Below are positions 48,224 through 59,692 of a stretch of DNA of 64,000 bases, in pieces. This DNA comes from Chromobotia macracanthus (taxonomy: Eukaryota > Chordata > Actinopteri > Cypriniformes > Botiidae). The stretch is taken from positions 8,490,501 to 8,554,500 of the forward strand of contig JAZGTH010000005.1 of the NCBI GenBank assembly GCA_036877525.1, read 5' to 3'. Position 1 is the first letter of the stretch. Each line of letters opens with the position of its first letter. The notes below the pieces were generated by a model. It saw only the letters and a list, made by a program, of their open reading frames with translations, did no database searches and was not told where the DNA came from. The translations under genes and the position numbers were made by a program.

Positions 48224-49263
48224 GATTCTGGCATATGTATTTGTGAAGGTTGACTCCCAAGTAAGCATGTTTAAGGACTTTAGCATCAGATTCAAGTTTC
48301 CATCTCTGTAGAAATCCACGTAGGGACCAAAACGAGTCATTATGTTTTTGTTGAATTGAATGTGCCTAGTCACTGCAGTTCTTTTTACCTCGTTCTTGGT
48401 CTGACCCCTCCCACAGTGACTAGTTTGCCCCTGCCGACGGGCAATGTTTAGCTGATCTGCTGAGAAACTGCACTTTATGTTTAGGTGTTCATCTGACTTA
48501 CTAAAAAGACAGCATTTGCACAACAAAAGCCCACCAGATTGTATCCTTCCCTGTCAATATTTATAGCTGGCAAAAAATTTAATTCCAGCTGACTGCTGAG
48601 GCCTTTCTCGGTTTATGACCATTTTCATTGTTGGTCCTCAGCTCTTAGGGCTGTCCTATTAGAATGCCTGACGGATACCACAGACAGCTCTGTGCCTTGA
48701 GGGGAATCATCACATGGTTTTGGTTTCTCTTGCCACTCAGATTTGATAAAAAGTCAGTTTGACCTGCATCAAAAGCATTTGTACTTGTAGCATCTTGGTT
48801 ATAAAAGCTTGTTTCTATTGTTTTATTATGAGCATCTAATCGAGGGTGTAATCTTAATATACACAGTGTTAGATTTGATAATGTTGTTAATGATGTTGGT
48901 GTAGAAGTGGGAAATGTTCAGGAGATGAGAACTGTACCTGTAGCACTTCATTAGCGCTGATGTTGTTGATCTTGTTGTCTCTCACCTCATCTCATCAGCT
49001 ATAGAGGATGTAGTCTGGCTTTTAACTTCCTGCCCTTCATTTCCCTCCTACGTATGAATCAGAAGTGCTAAAGATGTAAGAATGAAAATCTGTTGATTTC
49101 ATTTACGTATCAAAAACATACAAATAATGTATTACGGGATCTGATCATCAAAGATTTAGCTGCCTGTTTTTATATAGAATATTCCTCAAGTTCCTCCGAC
49201 CAAAACAAAACGATGTTGAACAAGATCATGGTTTATTCACAGAGAGACAGGCTACCTCATTAT

Positions 49264-49264
49264 A

Positions 49265-49318
<54 letters not shown>
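49264..49318. repeat. (TG)n(TA)n microsatellite
   Basis: About 11 TG repeats are followed directly by about 15 TA repeats. It lies in the long Ig4 intron and explains the cysteine/valine- and tyrosine/isoleucine-rich frames on both strands. Confidence 0.95.
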
Positions 49319-49323
<5 letters not shown>

Positions 49324-52300
49324 CAGAATGCCATTGGCAGATTTGTCAAATAAAATTATAATTTTGGACCTTGACTGTATAATACAGTACTGTGACCGCT
49401 GTATAGAAGAAAGAACAATGTAACTCAATAACACTGGCAGTGTGTGATGAGTCGCACATGAAGTCAATGGAGCCTCATCACGCTGTCATTAAATAAAGAG
49501 CATGACATTTAATGTTAAACGTGTTTTATCAGCAGTTATACCCAGTCATGTCATGCACAGTCAAAAAAGCCCCATCAAAACTACCAATATAAACTCATTC
49601 CATTGTGTTTATTACACAACACTCTCTTCCAAATCCCAGTAAACCCTTTGAAAGGCAAAAGCACACGAGGACACCTCAAAATGAACAGCCTGTAATCAAA
49701 CCGTGCCGTTTAGTGGGAGAGCTGGCGTATTAATACGGATCTGATGAGTCAGGAGCATGTGCGCGGATCCCCCAAATCCTCCATCCCTCATACGTGTCCT
49801 GTATTCCCAACCACAAATTTCCAATGTCTGAACAAGTCAGCAATGCACAGAAACCTCAGAGAGGGCAGAGAGCCGTGACGACCCACCAAGCAATATCTAA
49901 TCCAGGCTGGAATACTCTCTAAGCAGCTGCATTATGAAAGAGGCTGGATCTCTGTCAGTTCTCTCTTCTGCCTGGTGGGGTAAATGAGATAGACATGCTT
50001 ATTGCATGAGACCTTATAGAAGAGGAATGTTCTAAAAAAGTTTTTAATCATTCATGCATATCTGGTAAAACAGGCAGTACTTAGTAATGATGGGATTCAT
50101 TAGGAATTTAATGATTCCACTTAAGAATTCTGGCTTCATTAGCTGATTTGAACAATTTAGAAACAAATTGAATTAGGCTATATAATTCTTGGAACAAAAA
50201 ACGTATAACTCATTCATGTTTTCATATTTATTGTGTAGCAAATGTGCCATGTTTTTGGCAATCTTTCCTAAAGCCCTTATGTAGTCTGTGAGGCATCTTC
50301 TATGCGCAATGTATAAAAAGAATACAAAATGGTGAATTTTTATTGCATGCACAGAAGCAACATGTATTTTTTAAACTCTGTTTTTAATCGCTTGTATCAC
50401 TTGGATCAGTGAGGGTAAGACTATTATGATTAATCTTGTGTACTATTTGTGTAACTATGTATTATGTTCCTGCTCTTTGTTACCTTCCAATAACTTACTA
50501 TTTTTATTTATTTTCCAGTACCCAATTTTTATTTGCATTTGACATTTTTGTGAGTGTTAATTTGAACACCCTGGTTGCATATATTGCATATTTTGTGCAT
50601 ATTTTGTCATGCTGTTCCCTTCATGTCAGGATAGAACATAGGCATTAGAGAACCATTAGCAGAACATGCGTCATAAAATCATCCAGTTGCTGTGTGTTTG
50701 TTTTTTTGTAACCTGAAACACATCTCAGGTCCTAGAACCTATTAGTTACTCATTGTGTTACACACTGAACATCACATGCGCACGTACTGTGTCACGAGAG
50801 TTGATATTAAGTAACGATGAGGATGCTACTTTGGATGAACTGCCCCTTCATTTATCATTTAAGCAGCTTTCTCCTGGGTCTCCTGAACTGTCCTTGACAT
50901 ATCTACTGTATGAATTACACAGTCAAGAGAGGCAATTCAGGGCTGTTAGCCTATTGTAAAGTCCAGTGCCACACGGCCCTTGTCTAATGATAGTCTCTTA
51001 ACGAATTCCCTGCTGATCTGAGGTCAGTACAATTCGTGCTGTCCAGCTACTAATGCTTTAAACGGACTGCGCCTGTGTCTGTGTATTGTTGTAGCCATTA
51101 ACACGCCCTGCTGTGATAACCGTCCTGCAGAAATATCTGGAAAAAGCCAATTAAGGTTCGCTTGCTCTGTTGTGTGACCTGGAAGGTTCAGTTTTAGATT
51201 CAACAATGGGCAGATAATCTTGCTGCACTTTACCGGTTGGTTTTATCCCTGCAGCTGTTTATATGTGTGTGGGGTGTAATAAGACAGGAGTTCTGTTTTA
51301 AAGGTCAGTGAGATGGCACGGGATCACGGCTGTGTTTTAAGAGCGGGTTGGTCAACGTGCCAGAAAGGTAGAAGCAGGTGCCAAAGTACGAGACTTTAAC
51401 CCCTCGTAACCCCTTGACAAGCTGTCAGGGTGGAGTAATCAATAGTGGAGGAGAGGATGTCAAGACACTGCAATATAAGCATGTCCTGCAAATTCAGATG
51501 GACTTGTTCATCTTGTTCAACTGTGCACCTAGCACACATGACAGGATTGTGCACTGACACTCCATCAGTTATATTCTACAGCTGAATATCTTTTCCTGTA
51601 GTCTCAGCTACAAAACTCTACAGGAAGCAAGAAAGCACTGATCTGATTGGCTGGCTTGACTGGACTTCAGGAAGTCCACTGGTTTTTATCAGACTTTCGG
51701 TTTGAAAAGACACATACGTTCTGGGCTGTCACATTTGAATAATTTTGAGATTAGAGATTAGTATTTTTAAGTAGATATTGACAAGCAGAACTTTCGTCTG
51801 AGAAATTATCAGTACTTACTAGTTTTAAAGGGACAGATATTTTTCTGTTCTATTTTCTGTTTTCAATTTGTTAATTTGAGTTTTTTTCACACCAGTCTTT
51901 TAATGCAGATGACATGTAAACCCAAAACAGGCTGTGATTGGTCATTTTACATGCCAGTCAAACAGTCTTATACTGAAAAAAATGCTTGATAATACTTTTC
52001 TGTAGCTGCCTTTGACAAGCGAATCAACCGATTCTCTAGACGACTCAGATGAATAAAAAATCTCCCACTCTTTATTCTTATGAAACAAATGGCTTAAAAT
52101 ATTTAGGTGAAACTTGATTTACAAGTAGTTTCTTTTAATAACGAATGTCTCTATTCCGCTTGATCAGTGTCATATTTCATAATGCATTGTGAAATCTCAC
52201 TTCCCCGTCAGCCCCAGATCTCCTTTTAAGCAAATTGTTTGATTAGCAGTCAAAATAATAGCACGCTGCTTCATGAAAACCAGGCCTTTATTCAGTCGTT

Positions 52301-52699
52301 GTCACTCTGTCATAAGTCAAATAAGTAGGTCGTCTCCAATTCACGTCGGTTTGATTTATCATTTGTGCTAGTCACGTCTTCAACAGCCTCTATTGTGAGC
52401 CATGAAAATTCTCAGCTATGCAATTCCAGATGGCAACGTCACTGATTGATTTTAGCTTAACAAATGAGTGGAAGGTATAAAACCTACGCTGAAGCCTACT
52501 CATCATTGTCCTATTCAAAGAATATGGGGATCTGTGTTGTCAAATGAAAGAATGGGTCTCGTTAATGCTGAAAGCCAGCATCTGTGACTTATGGGGCATT
52601 GACAAAATGAATGTGGTGATCAAAGTTAGCTTCGCAGGTACTGGATCTCTACAGATAGATGTGTGTCCTCAGTTGATCTGTATGTTAAGGTGTGCTTCA

Positions 52700-52840
52700 A
52701 TTTCTTCTTAACTTTATACAAATTATAGCGCATTCAAGCTATACGTTTTGTGTGTCTTGTATATGCATTGCCTGGGACCCGAACCCGTGACCTTGGCGTT
52801 GCTAATGCCATGCTCCAACCATTGAGCTAGAATCTCATTG
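52700..52840 (-). mobile_element. tRNA-derived SINE on the minus strand
   Basis: On the minus strand it reads TCTAGCTCAATGGTTGGAGC (A-box region, 52813-52832), GGCATTAGCAACGCCAAGGT, then the B-box CACGGGTTCGGGTCCC near 52775-52790, followed by a body with TATAGCTTGAATGCGCTATA. It has the best preserved tRNA-like head of the SINEs here. The SINE body replaces the tRNA 3' half, so it is not a tRNA gene. Confidence 0.8.
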
Positions 52841-53227
52841 ATTGGTATTGCACTCTCTCTGTGCTTTACTGATACTGTAAGGCAAGTTAGCTCATTTGGC
52901 AGCCATTATGGTAATGCCCCGGGCAGCCATTTTAATTAATGTTTTAATATTGATTTGATGGCATAAAATAATTTGTAATGTTTTGTGACCTATTTTTTAA
53001 ATCATAAAATGTATTCATTTTTCACTGTAAAAGAACAAAATTTTTTGTCAAATAATGCATTGTTAAATGTTAAAAATCATTCAATTTTCCACTTAACACT
53101 AAACTTTGGACGCTGGCTGCCCTGAATAACATCTGCTTGTGTGATGTTTGTCTATAACTGAGCAGCTGGAAAAAAACTTTTAGCCCTACCATACAGAAAT
53201 CTAATTTATGGAAATACATGTAAAAGG

Positions 53228-53248
53228 CACACACACACACACACACAC
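53228..53248 (+). repeat. CA dinucleotide repeat upstream of the VASE exon
   Basis: About ten CA units in the sense orientation, 140 bases before the microexon. CA repeats in pre-mRNA are known hnRNP L binding sites that can alter exon inclusion; relevance here is only inferred from position. Confidence 0.85.
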
Positions 53249-53388
53249 TCATATATATTCATGTATGGATTTTACAAATACGCAGACATGTCACATACTT
53301 GCACATATGTATGGAACACATATTTCAATACTGGATTTCTGTATGGGCTTACTGTCGTGGTTTGTTTTGTATATTTTTGTCATTCCAG

Positions 53389-53418
53389 GCTTCGTGGACT
53401 CGACCTGAGAAACACAAG
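53389..53418 (+). CDS. ncam1: ncam1 VASE microexon (alternative, Ig4)
   Basis: A 30-nt exon between TTTTTGTCATTCCAG and GTAGGG encodes exactly ten residues, ASWTRPEKHK, in phase 0 at both ends. The rat and mouse VASE insert that I recall is ASWTRPEKQE, placed at the same point in Ig4 between the two exons of that domain. Length, phase, position and eight of ten residues agree, so identity is very secure. In mammals the insert is developmentally regulated and reduces the neurite-outgrowth-promoting activity of NCAM; a similar role in fish is inferred. Tryptophan plus basic residues would extend a loop of Ig4. Without it, residues ENEQ join directly to SLDG of the next exon. Confidence 0.93.
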
Positions 53419-54846
53419 GTAGGGCTACTAAACACGTAGCCAAGATGTTGACTAATCCTAGAGAAGTTCTATATCATTGCAGAACATCAAGTTTTGGCTC
53501 TCTTCTAGCCTCACACCCACAGACATCACATCTCATAAAATGGCCTCCCTAGTTTAAATGACTCATTTCATGTCTTTATTTGTACCCTATTGCCCATTAT
53601 TTTCTCTGAGATTGTCCATAAACAGAAATGGTGAAGTTTCGAAGCTGTGAAAGCTATTTCCAGAAACTACTTCACCATTCTTAGTAGAATAACAGAGTTA
53701 TTTATTTATTTATTTTTTGCTGGATTTCCCTTTAGACAAACTTTCTCAAGGGACTGAGGAAGAAAGTATAGAGGGGGTGTTAGGGCACAGGTTTCAGAGG
53801 TTGGAACATGCCAGTTATTTTTTTAAGAATGAGAGCCAACACTCAGTGTTCTCCTATAGACTGAGTGAGAGGAATGTAGCAGCACTGTGGGAAACCTTAA
53901 CACACTCGCATATAACCAACTCCAGCTTTATAAACATACTAACGTAAATATATACTGAACCCTCACCGGATAAACTATTCCACAGTCGGAGATTGTTACA
54001 GTTAATAGAGATTGTTAATTCAATGTGGAACTGGGTTGCCACCCATTTTACTGCTGCACTGCAGCATGTTTTTGAGACACAAGATATTCAGTGGACAAAA
54101 TGAAGAGTGGGGCTTGATTCTGTACATTGTGAATTGATTGGATCATTAAAAGAATAGTGTGGCATTTGGCAGAATAGTGTGCCAAAACAATGCCTACATA
54201 ATATTTGTTTGTTTGTTATCATTACCCGATTACCTGTGCTGCCTATGTGTTTAGTTTAAAAATGAAAGTAATTTTAGGGGAAGCCAATGTTGTTACTGTA
54301 TCTACTGATTGCGGGGGCAAACCGTGTTTTGTTTGGAATAATATGCATCAATGAATTTGTCACGATGAGACCAGAAACATGCATTAAGAAAGTTAATGGG
54401 GTTGATTTCAATTTTGGCCTCATCTGTAGATGTCTACAATACTATGAGCAAGCGTTAGTTGCGAGCACTTGCTTGGCTCTGAAATGTAGACACTTTCCCG
54501 GATTTGTCAGAGTGAGAATTCATCAGTGTCTTCACAGTTGATTAAGAATGATTCAGATGCATATGGATTGCGTGGGAAAGTCTGTTTATCTGATCCGCTG
54601 AGATGAAAGGCCACAGTTATGGGTTGCCCACACACCACTTCATGTTTTTAATCCTCAGGAGTAAAGATAAAAACACCATGGTTCATTAAACGTGCATTTT
54701 ACTGCCAAAACGAAGATGCTAGCGCTTCAAGAGTTTCAGAATAATGAGAAGTTCTAGCTGTCAGAAGAACCAGTGCTTTGTTAGCATTAATACTGCCATG
54801 GCTTATTGTAATGCTACAAATGTGAACAGTCAAAAGCACTTCCTTT

Positions 54847-55138
54847 TTAAAGCTGCAATCTGTAATGATTGCCTCTGTGTTGTCATCTCTGTTTGAAACA
54901 TAAAATTGCAAGTTACTTTACATACTGTTTTTACGTATGTAGAAAACAAATGAAGCCAAACAGACAATTCTCAGGAAATTGGACGCAACAGCTCAAATTA
55001 TAAATCATTATTATAATGTAACTGTATCAGATTGGGGTAAGGTAAGCAGACCGCTTTGAACACTGATCTGTTATGTACTTTCTCAGTAACTGATTTTTGT
55101 TCATTTTTAACCAAAAAGGTCATGGATTGCAGCTTTAA
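54847..55138. mobile_element. complete TTAA-flanked MITE, second family
   Basis: TTAA at 54847-54850 and 55135-55138 bracket a 284-bp element starting AGCTGCAATCTGTAATGATT. Its end, read in reverse complement, begins AGCTGCAATCCATGACC. The termini are inverted repeats but distinct from the AGGTGCAGTAAG and AGGGATAGTTCACC families. No coding capacity is seen. Confidence 0.8.
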
Positions 55139-57193
55139 AATACATGTCTTGTGGTTGTTTTATGTATAATTTGTTAATACGCACATAAATACTTAACTTC
55201 ATAAACAAATGAGTGTATCCTGAAGCAAAGTAGTTTTTAGTTTCAAAATTGTTAGAAACAATTGTATTGGCCTTTGTATCGGGTGTGACGCCCATTTTAA
55301 GAGATGGAATAATTTTCTCTCTCAGACTGTAAAGATGTCAGGAACCAGTACTTCGTGACCTTGACCAAATTCAATTAGCATTCAATCTCACAAAGTCTGG
55401 CATGCCAACTGTCTAGACTTCTCCTGCTTCAAACCACCTCAGGGTAACTATTCTTCAGCAGGTGCTGCGGCAATCCAAGCTAGGCCATTTTTGTCAAAAG
55501 TTCAGATTTATCCTGTTCCGCATTTGGACACATTGTCATCAATCTTGTCTGTGCTCGAATGCTCTTCCAGTTTCTTGTTAGCGTGAAATGTGGGACTCAG
55601 ATGAAGTGAAAGACCCCGTTAGGCTCACTTTTCTCCAACGGGCCGTCAGCGGCAACTTTTTTCTGAAGTTGTCTCTTTGTCAGTGCAGTCACACAATATG
55701 ACTGCTGTCACCTATTTTCTTCCCCGAAAGAATGAAATCCCTTTCTTCTGTGCGAAGACTCTGAGTCTGAGCTCTGGTTTTATTTTGCCTTTCTTGCTCA
55801 CTGACTGTCTGGTCTTCAGGAGAATTGGATGGGCAGAATGGGGCTTCCTCTTGTCTTTATTAGGTGTGCACGTGTGTGTGATTGCATTTCAGTGCTGAAC
55901 TATAAGCCTTTCCTAAAGAATAAAAGAATGGAAAATATCTCAATTGTTTCTTCCAGACAACAATGAGATATTATGGAATCGAGTCTTCTTAGTAAGTCTT
56001 CTTAGATTTTTCTCCCAAAAAATAGACCCAGTATGTGTGTCTCATATGAGATTTCAGTAGTGTCTCAAACTGTGCTCAGAAATTGCTGAGACCAGAGTTT
56101 TTCTAGTTTACTAAAACTAAAATGAACATTATTTTTCACTGAAATCAAATAAAATATAGACATGAATATTATTTTATTAAAAACTTTAAATGAAAATTAA
56201 AAATGTGGCTTTAGCGATAAACTGAAATAGGTTTAAGCTGATAGGTTTAAGCTGTATTAACTAAAAATAAAACTGGAACTGAAATAAAAATTAATTGATC
56301 CTATAAAGCCATATTAAAAATAAATAAATACATATCAATAAAACTACAAAAGAGCTATAATAACTCTGGCTCAGACACCAAGGTCTGCAATCAAAAGATC
56401 TCAATATAATCTCCATATAAATACATCAGATTCTTCATAGCTCAGTTTAAGCTATGATATCCATATTCATTTTACAGCTCAATGCATATAGTGCATATAC
56501 ATGTACAGCAATAAATGTACTTAGATTTCCAGAAGAACATTTTGAAGCAAAATTGATACTTGAGAACAAGCTATGAAAGAGCAAGCTCAGAGTAATTAAT
56601 GTTCCTGAGCTCTCTCACAAAAATAGTCTCTGTCATACCTTTCACGTCTGTTTTCTGCTAAATTTGACATTAGACAAGAAACTGGAAGCACAAATCGGTT
56701 TGGCGGAAGGATTCCGGGTTAACGCCTAAGGAAATCGTGAAGCTGGCTGTAGGTTTTTATGTGACCGACACTGCGTACAGCACATGAAACAGAAAAGACA
56801 CCGCGTATGCGGCTTACTGTCAATTACTATGCAACGGATGGAGACTGGGTCCACCGCCCTGCATACTAACAGGCGTTGAAACGTGAGGCACAAGCAGGAT
56901 GGAATTTATGGTGGAGACCCTGGGTGTTACTTAAAGCACTCAATCCCTCAGATCGTGACTAAGCCTGCACACCTTAAATCAAGTTGGTGAATTGATTGAA
57001 TTTCTGAGCTGCATACACTCCATTCCGCTCCGTAGTCAAATTTCTCACTGACCATTGAACAGGCTCTTTATAAATGAAGTGCCACTGCAGATTTCTGAAA
57101 CGTCTTATTTCCTGGCTGTCCTCGCCTGCTCAGGGCCCCTGATGAAAGGTGTAGGCAAATGCTCACGTTTTGCAGTAGCTTCCCATAACTCAT

Positions 57194-57575
57194 TTAAAGG
57201 AACGCTGCACCCAAAAATGAAAATTCTGTCATCATTTACTGACCCTCTGTCGCATTCCAGTGGACTTTCTTTCTACAAGGAAACACAGGAGGAGTTATTC
57301 TAGAAAAATGTCCAAACCCTTAAACTTCATATAATGAAAGTTAATGGGGTCCAGTGAATAAAGATTTCAGTTTCATTCTGTATCTCACATATATCCATCA
57401 TACAGCTTTAGTAGCCTTGGAATAAAGTAGACAAGTCGAATGGACTGGGTTTACGCTACTTTTATAGACAGCTTCTGGTCCCCATCCACATATTAAAGCT
57501 CATACATTCTGCTAAAAAAATGGAAGAAAAAGTCAAACAGGTTTAAAGCAACATGAGGTTGACGGTTCCTTAAAA
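57194..57575 (+). mobile_element. TTAA-type MITE with decayed right end
   Basis: TTAA at 57194-57197 is followed by AGGAACGCTGCACCCAAAAA, then TGAAAATTCTGTCATCATTT. Internal ACAAGGAAACACAGGAGG and AATGAAAGTTAATGG blocks are shared with other copies. The right end survives only as GGTTTAAAGCAACATGAGG near 57540, so it has been deleted or mutated. Confidence 0.7.
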
Positions 57576-59027
57576 AAAATTTAGAAAATAACCTGAACCT
57601 TTTGCGTTGAATTATTAATTGTTTAAAACAGCACACTATATTTTATTCTTTGTGTGTGCTGCCTTTAGTGCACATACACATGCAAAAACCAACAGTCTTG
57701 CAGGAAACACAAAGTACACTCTACTAAACATTCTCCAGTATTGAATCATAAAAACGTAGAGCGCATCCACCTCTCGCAGGTTTTTTTTATTCATTCTGCC
57801 GCATTGGATACAACATGTGAATGTTGATATAGCTGTTTTCAGGTTGTGAGAGCTATACTTTTTCACCATGAATGGCATGTAGCTTATTAAAGTGATTGGG
57901 CATCTGTGTGATTATTGTGGCCGAGCTTCGGCACAGCAGAGTATTTGTTAGTTGAGTAATATAGGGTCAGCTGGCATGACTAATAAATCTATTTAAACGT
58001 GTCATAGAAGAGGCTGCGCTGTCTGATTAACATGGGTCACATTATGCAAGTCAGATGCGCTCAGTCAATTAATTCTTGTGTTATTTAGATGAGTGCGTCA
58101 GTAATCTGTGAAGTTCCGCATTTCTTTGCACACGCGCAAATTGGATAACATATGGTTAGCGTAGCTTTAATGTGCACATGGTAGCTGATAAATAAAGTGT
58201 CAGTGGACTTTATTTTTATTAACAGCAATGAGTTTAAGTAAACTTTTATATGACTGTATAATAGAAACTGCATATCTTGCTATTTCTTTTCATTTAACCT
58301 TCCTTCCTTTGTTTATTTGAAATGGGCCTGTTGTATGATAGGTTATTTTTCAAAAATTGCAAATATTTTGTGTACATCAACTTATCTGAGAGCGTGTGAG
58401 ATCATTTTTGAATTTGCAAATTTCTGTTTAAAATTATTAAAAGTATATGAGTAAGCAATTAAGTATTTTTGTCACCTGCCTATATGTAACTACAGGTCAA
58501 TATTACAAATTAGCTACGTTTGAGAACTGATCATTTTAGTCTTTTAAAAAAATACCAAAACTACCAAGTAAACTACAATGAAACAGTGACACACATGGCT
58601 GTTTTTTTATTGTAACACAGTTGGAAAGAACATTGACTGCTGAATTCAAAGCCCCTCCAGTCACAGGATCTCACATCACCATAGTAACCAAATATGGGCA
58701 GCCGAGTAAATGCGTTATGAGCTAAAAAGCGCGCGCATGTGTGCTGGATGGAGCTGGAGAGTAAAACTGTTAGCAGATTGTCCCAGCTGCGCTGTTCAAA
58801 CACGCTTTGTGGAGAAAAAGCTTTAAAGTGGCCCCTGCTGTGTGGTCCACTTTATTATTGATTCCTGCCTCACTGTCTCCCCAAACACCCCCCTGAGCCC
58901 CCGACAGAGGCAGAAACACACAGACAGAATGTCCCACTGCCCTTCTGCTGCTCTGTGTAGTTGTATTCTAGAATAATACACAAACTTGGATCCTGTTTCA
59001 CTGTCTGAAGTTTTCTTTTAAAGGCAC

Positions 59028-59443
59028 GGTACACCCAAATATGAAAATTCTGTCATCATCTAGTCACTGTTATACCTTTGCAAATCCATACAAGTTTATT
59101 TTCCTGTGGGCTGCACAATGAGAAATTTTGAAGAATGTACTGTAATGTATGCATTTTCAGTGAATGGGGACTGCAACTTTAAGGATTCAAAACTGCTGCT
59201 TTTTTGAGACTTTATAATTGTGATGTTGAAATAATGAATCAGCTGATTTTGGTTATAAAATTGGTTCATACACAAATCGAACAAGGTTACTTCTTTCTTG
59301 ATGGGTGGATATGAAGAGTTCCATTGAATAAACACTTCACTTCAGCCTGTTTCTCACCCAAGACTTCAGAGACTTGCAGTATAGTACACTAGTCTTATGG
59401 AAGACCTGACAGAGTTATCATGATGGACTCACTGTACCTTTAA
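59028..59443. mobile_element. complete TTAA-flanked MITE
   Basis: The element at 59032-59439 (408 bp) is bracketed by TTAA at 59028-59031 and 59440-59443. It starts AGGCACGGTACACCCAAATA, then ATGAAAATTCTGTCATCATC. It ends TGGACTCACTGTACCT, approximately the inverted terminus. It lies about 100 bases upstream of the Ig4b exon acceptor, close enough to have shaped the local intron. Confidence 0.78.
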
Positions 59444-59541
59444 GAACCCTGTAGTTCCTCTAGCACTGGCATTTAGAAATAACCTTGACTTGTTCACTTG
59501 TATCTTTTTCTCACTTTGTCTCTGTCTGTCTCTTTCTCTAG

Positions 59542-59692
59542 AGTCTGGATGGTAACGTGATCGTGCGCAGTGATGCCCGCGTGTCCTCTCTGACTCTAAA
59601 GTATGTGCAGTTCACGGATGCTGGCCAATACCTCTGTACTGCTCGCAACTCCATTGGTCAGGACATCCAGAGCATGTACCTGGAAGTGCGCT
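59542..59692 (+). CDS. ncam1: ncam1 second Ig4 exon
   Basis: A 151-nt exon (50 codons plus one base). It encodes SLDGNVIVRSDARVSSLTLK, then YVQFTDAGQYLCTARNSIGQ and DIQSMYLEVR. Cys in QYLC is residue 360 without the VASE insert and pairs with Cys304. The RVSSLTLK and IGQDxQSMYLEV segments are nearly identical to mammalian NCAM1. It starts in phase 0 after TCTCTAG and ends in phase 1 (T|GTAAGC); the split codon is Tyr in LEVRYAPK. The phase-0 start accepts either the previous Ig4 exon or the microexon. Confidence 0.98.

Larger units (their letters stand above)
46944..53388 (+). other. ncam1 intron between Ig4a and VASE exon
   Basis: A 6445-bp intron. It starts with a G-run array (46949-46976). 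It contains two MITEs (47022-47165 and 47936-48219), a TG/TA microsatellite (49264-49318), a minus-strand SINE (52700-52840) and a CA repeat (53228-53248). It ends TTTTTGTCATTCCAG. No other exon was recognised, although a minus-strand open frame at 48134-48526 overlaps MITE sequence. Confidence 0.85.
53419..59541 (+). other. ncam1 intron between VASE and Ig4b exons
   Basis: A 6123-bp intron with donor GTAGGG and acceptor TCTCTTTCTCTAG. It contains three TTAA-type MITEs (54851-55134, 57198-57575 and 59032-59439). An ACTAAT word, compatible with a Quaking-type site, occurs at 53451-53456. No other exon was recognised. Confidence 0.85.

Noticed and set aside
48134..48526. 130-codon minus-strand open frame
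   Set aside because: Its end runs through the terminal inverted repeat of a MITE (47936-48219); no domain is recognised.
49093..49467. Open frames on both strands across 49264-49318
   Set aside because: They depend on the TG/TA microsatellite.
52700..52840. tRNA gene on the minus strand
   Set aside because: A- and B-box-like segments are present but the 3' half is replaced by a SINE body, so it is a SINE head.
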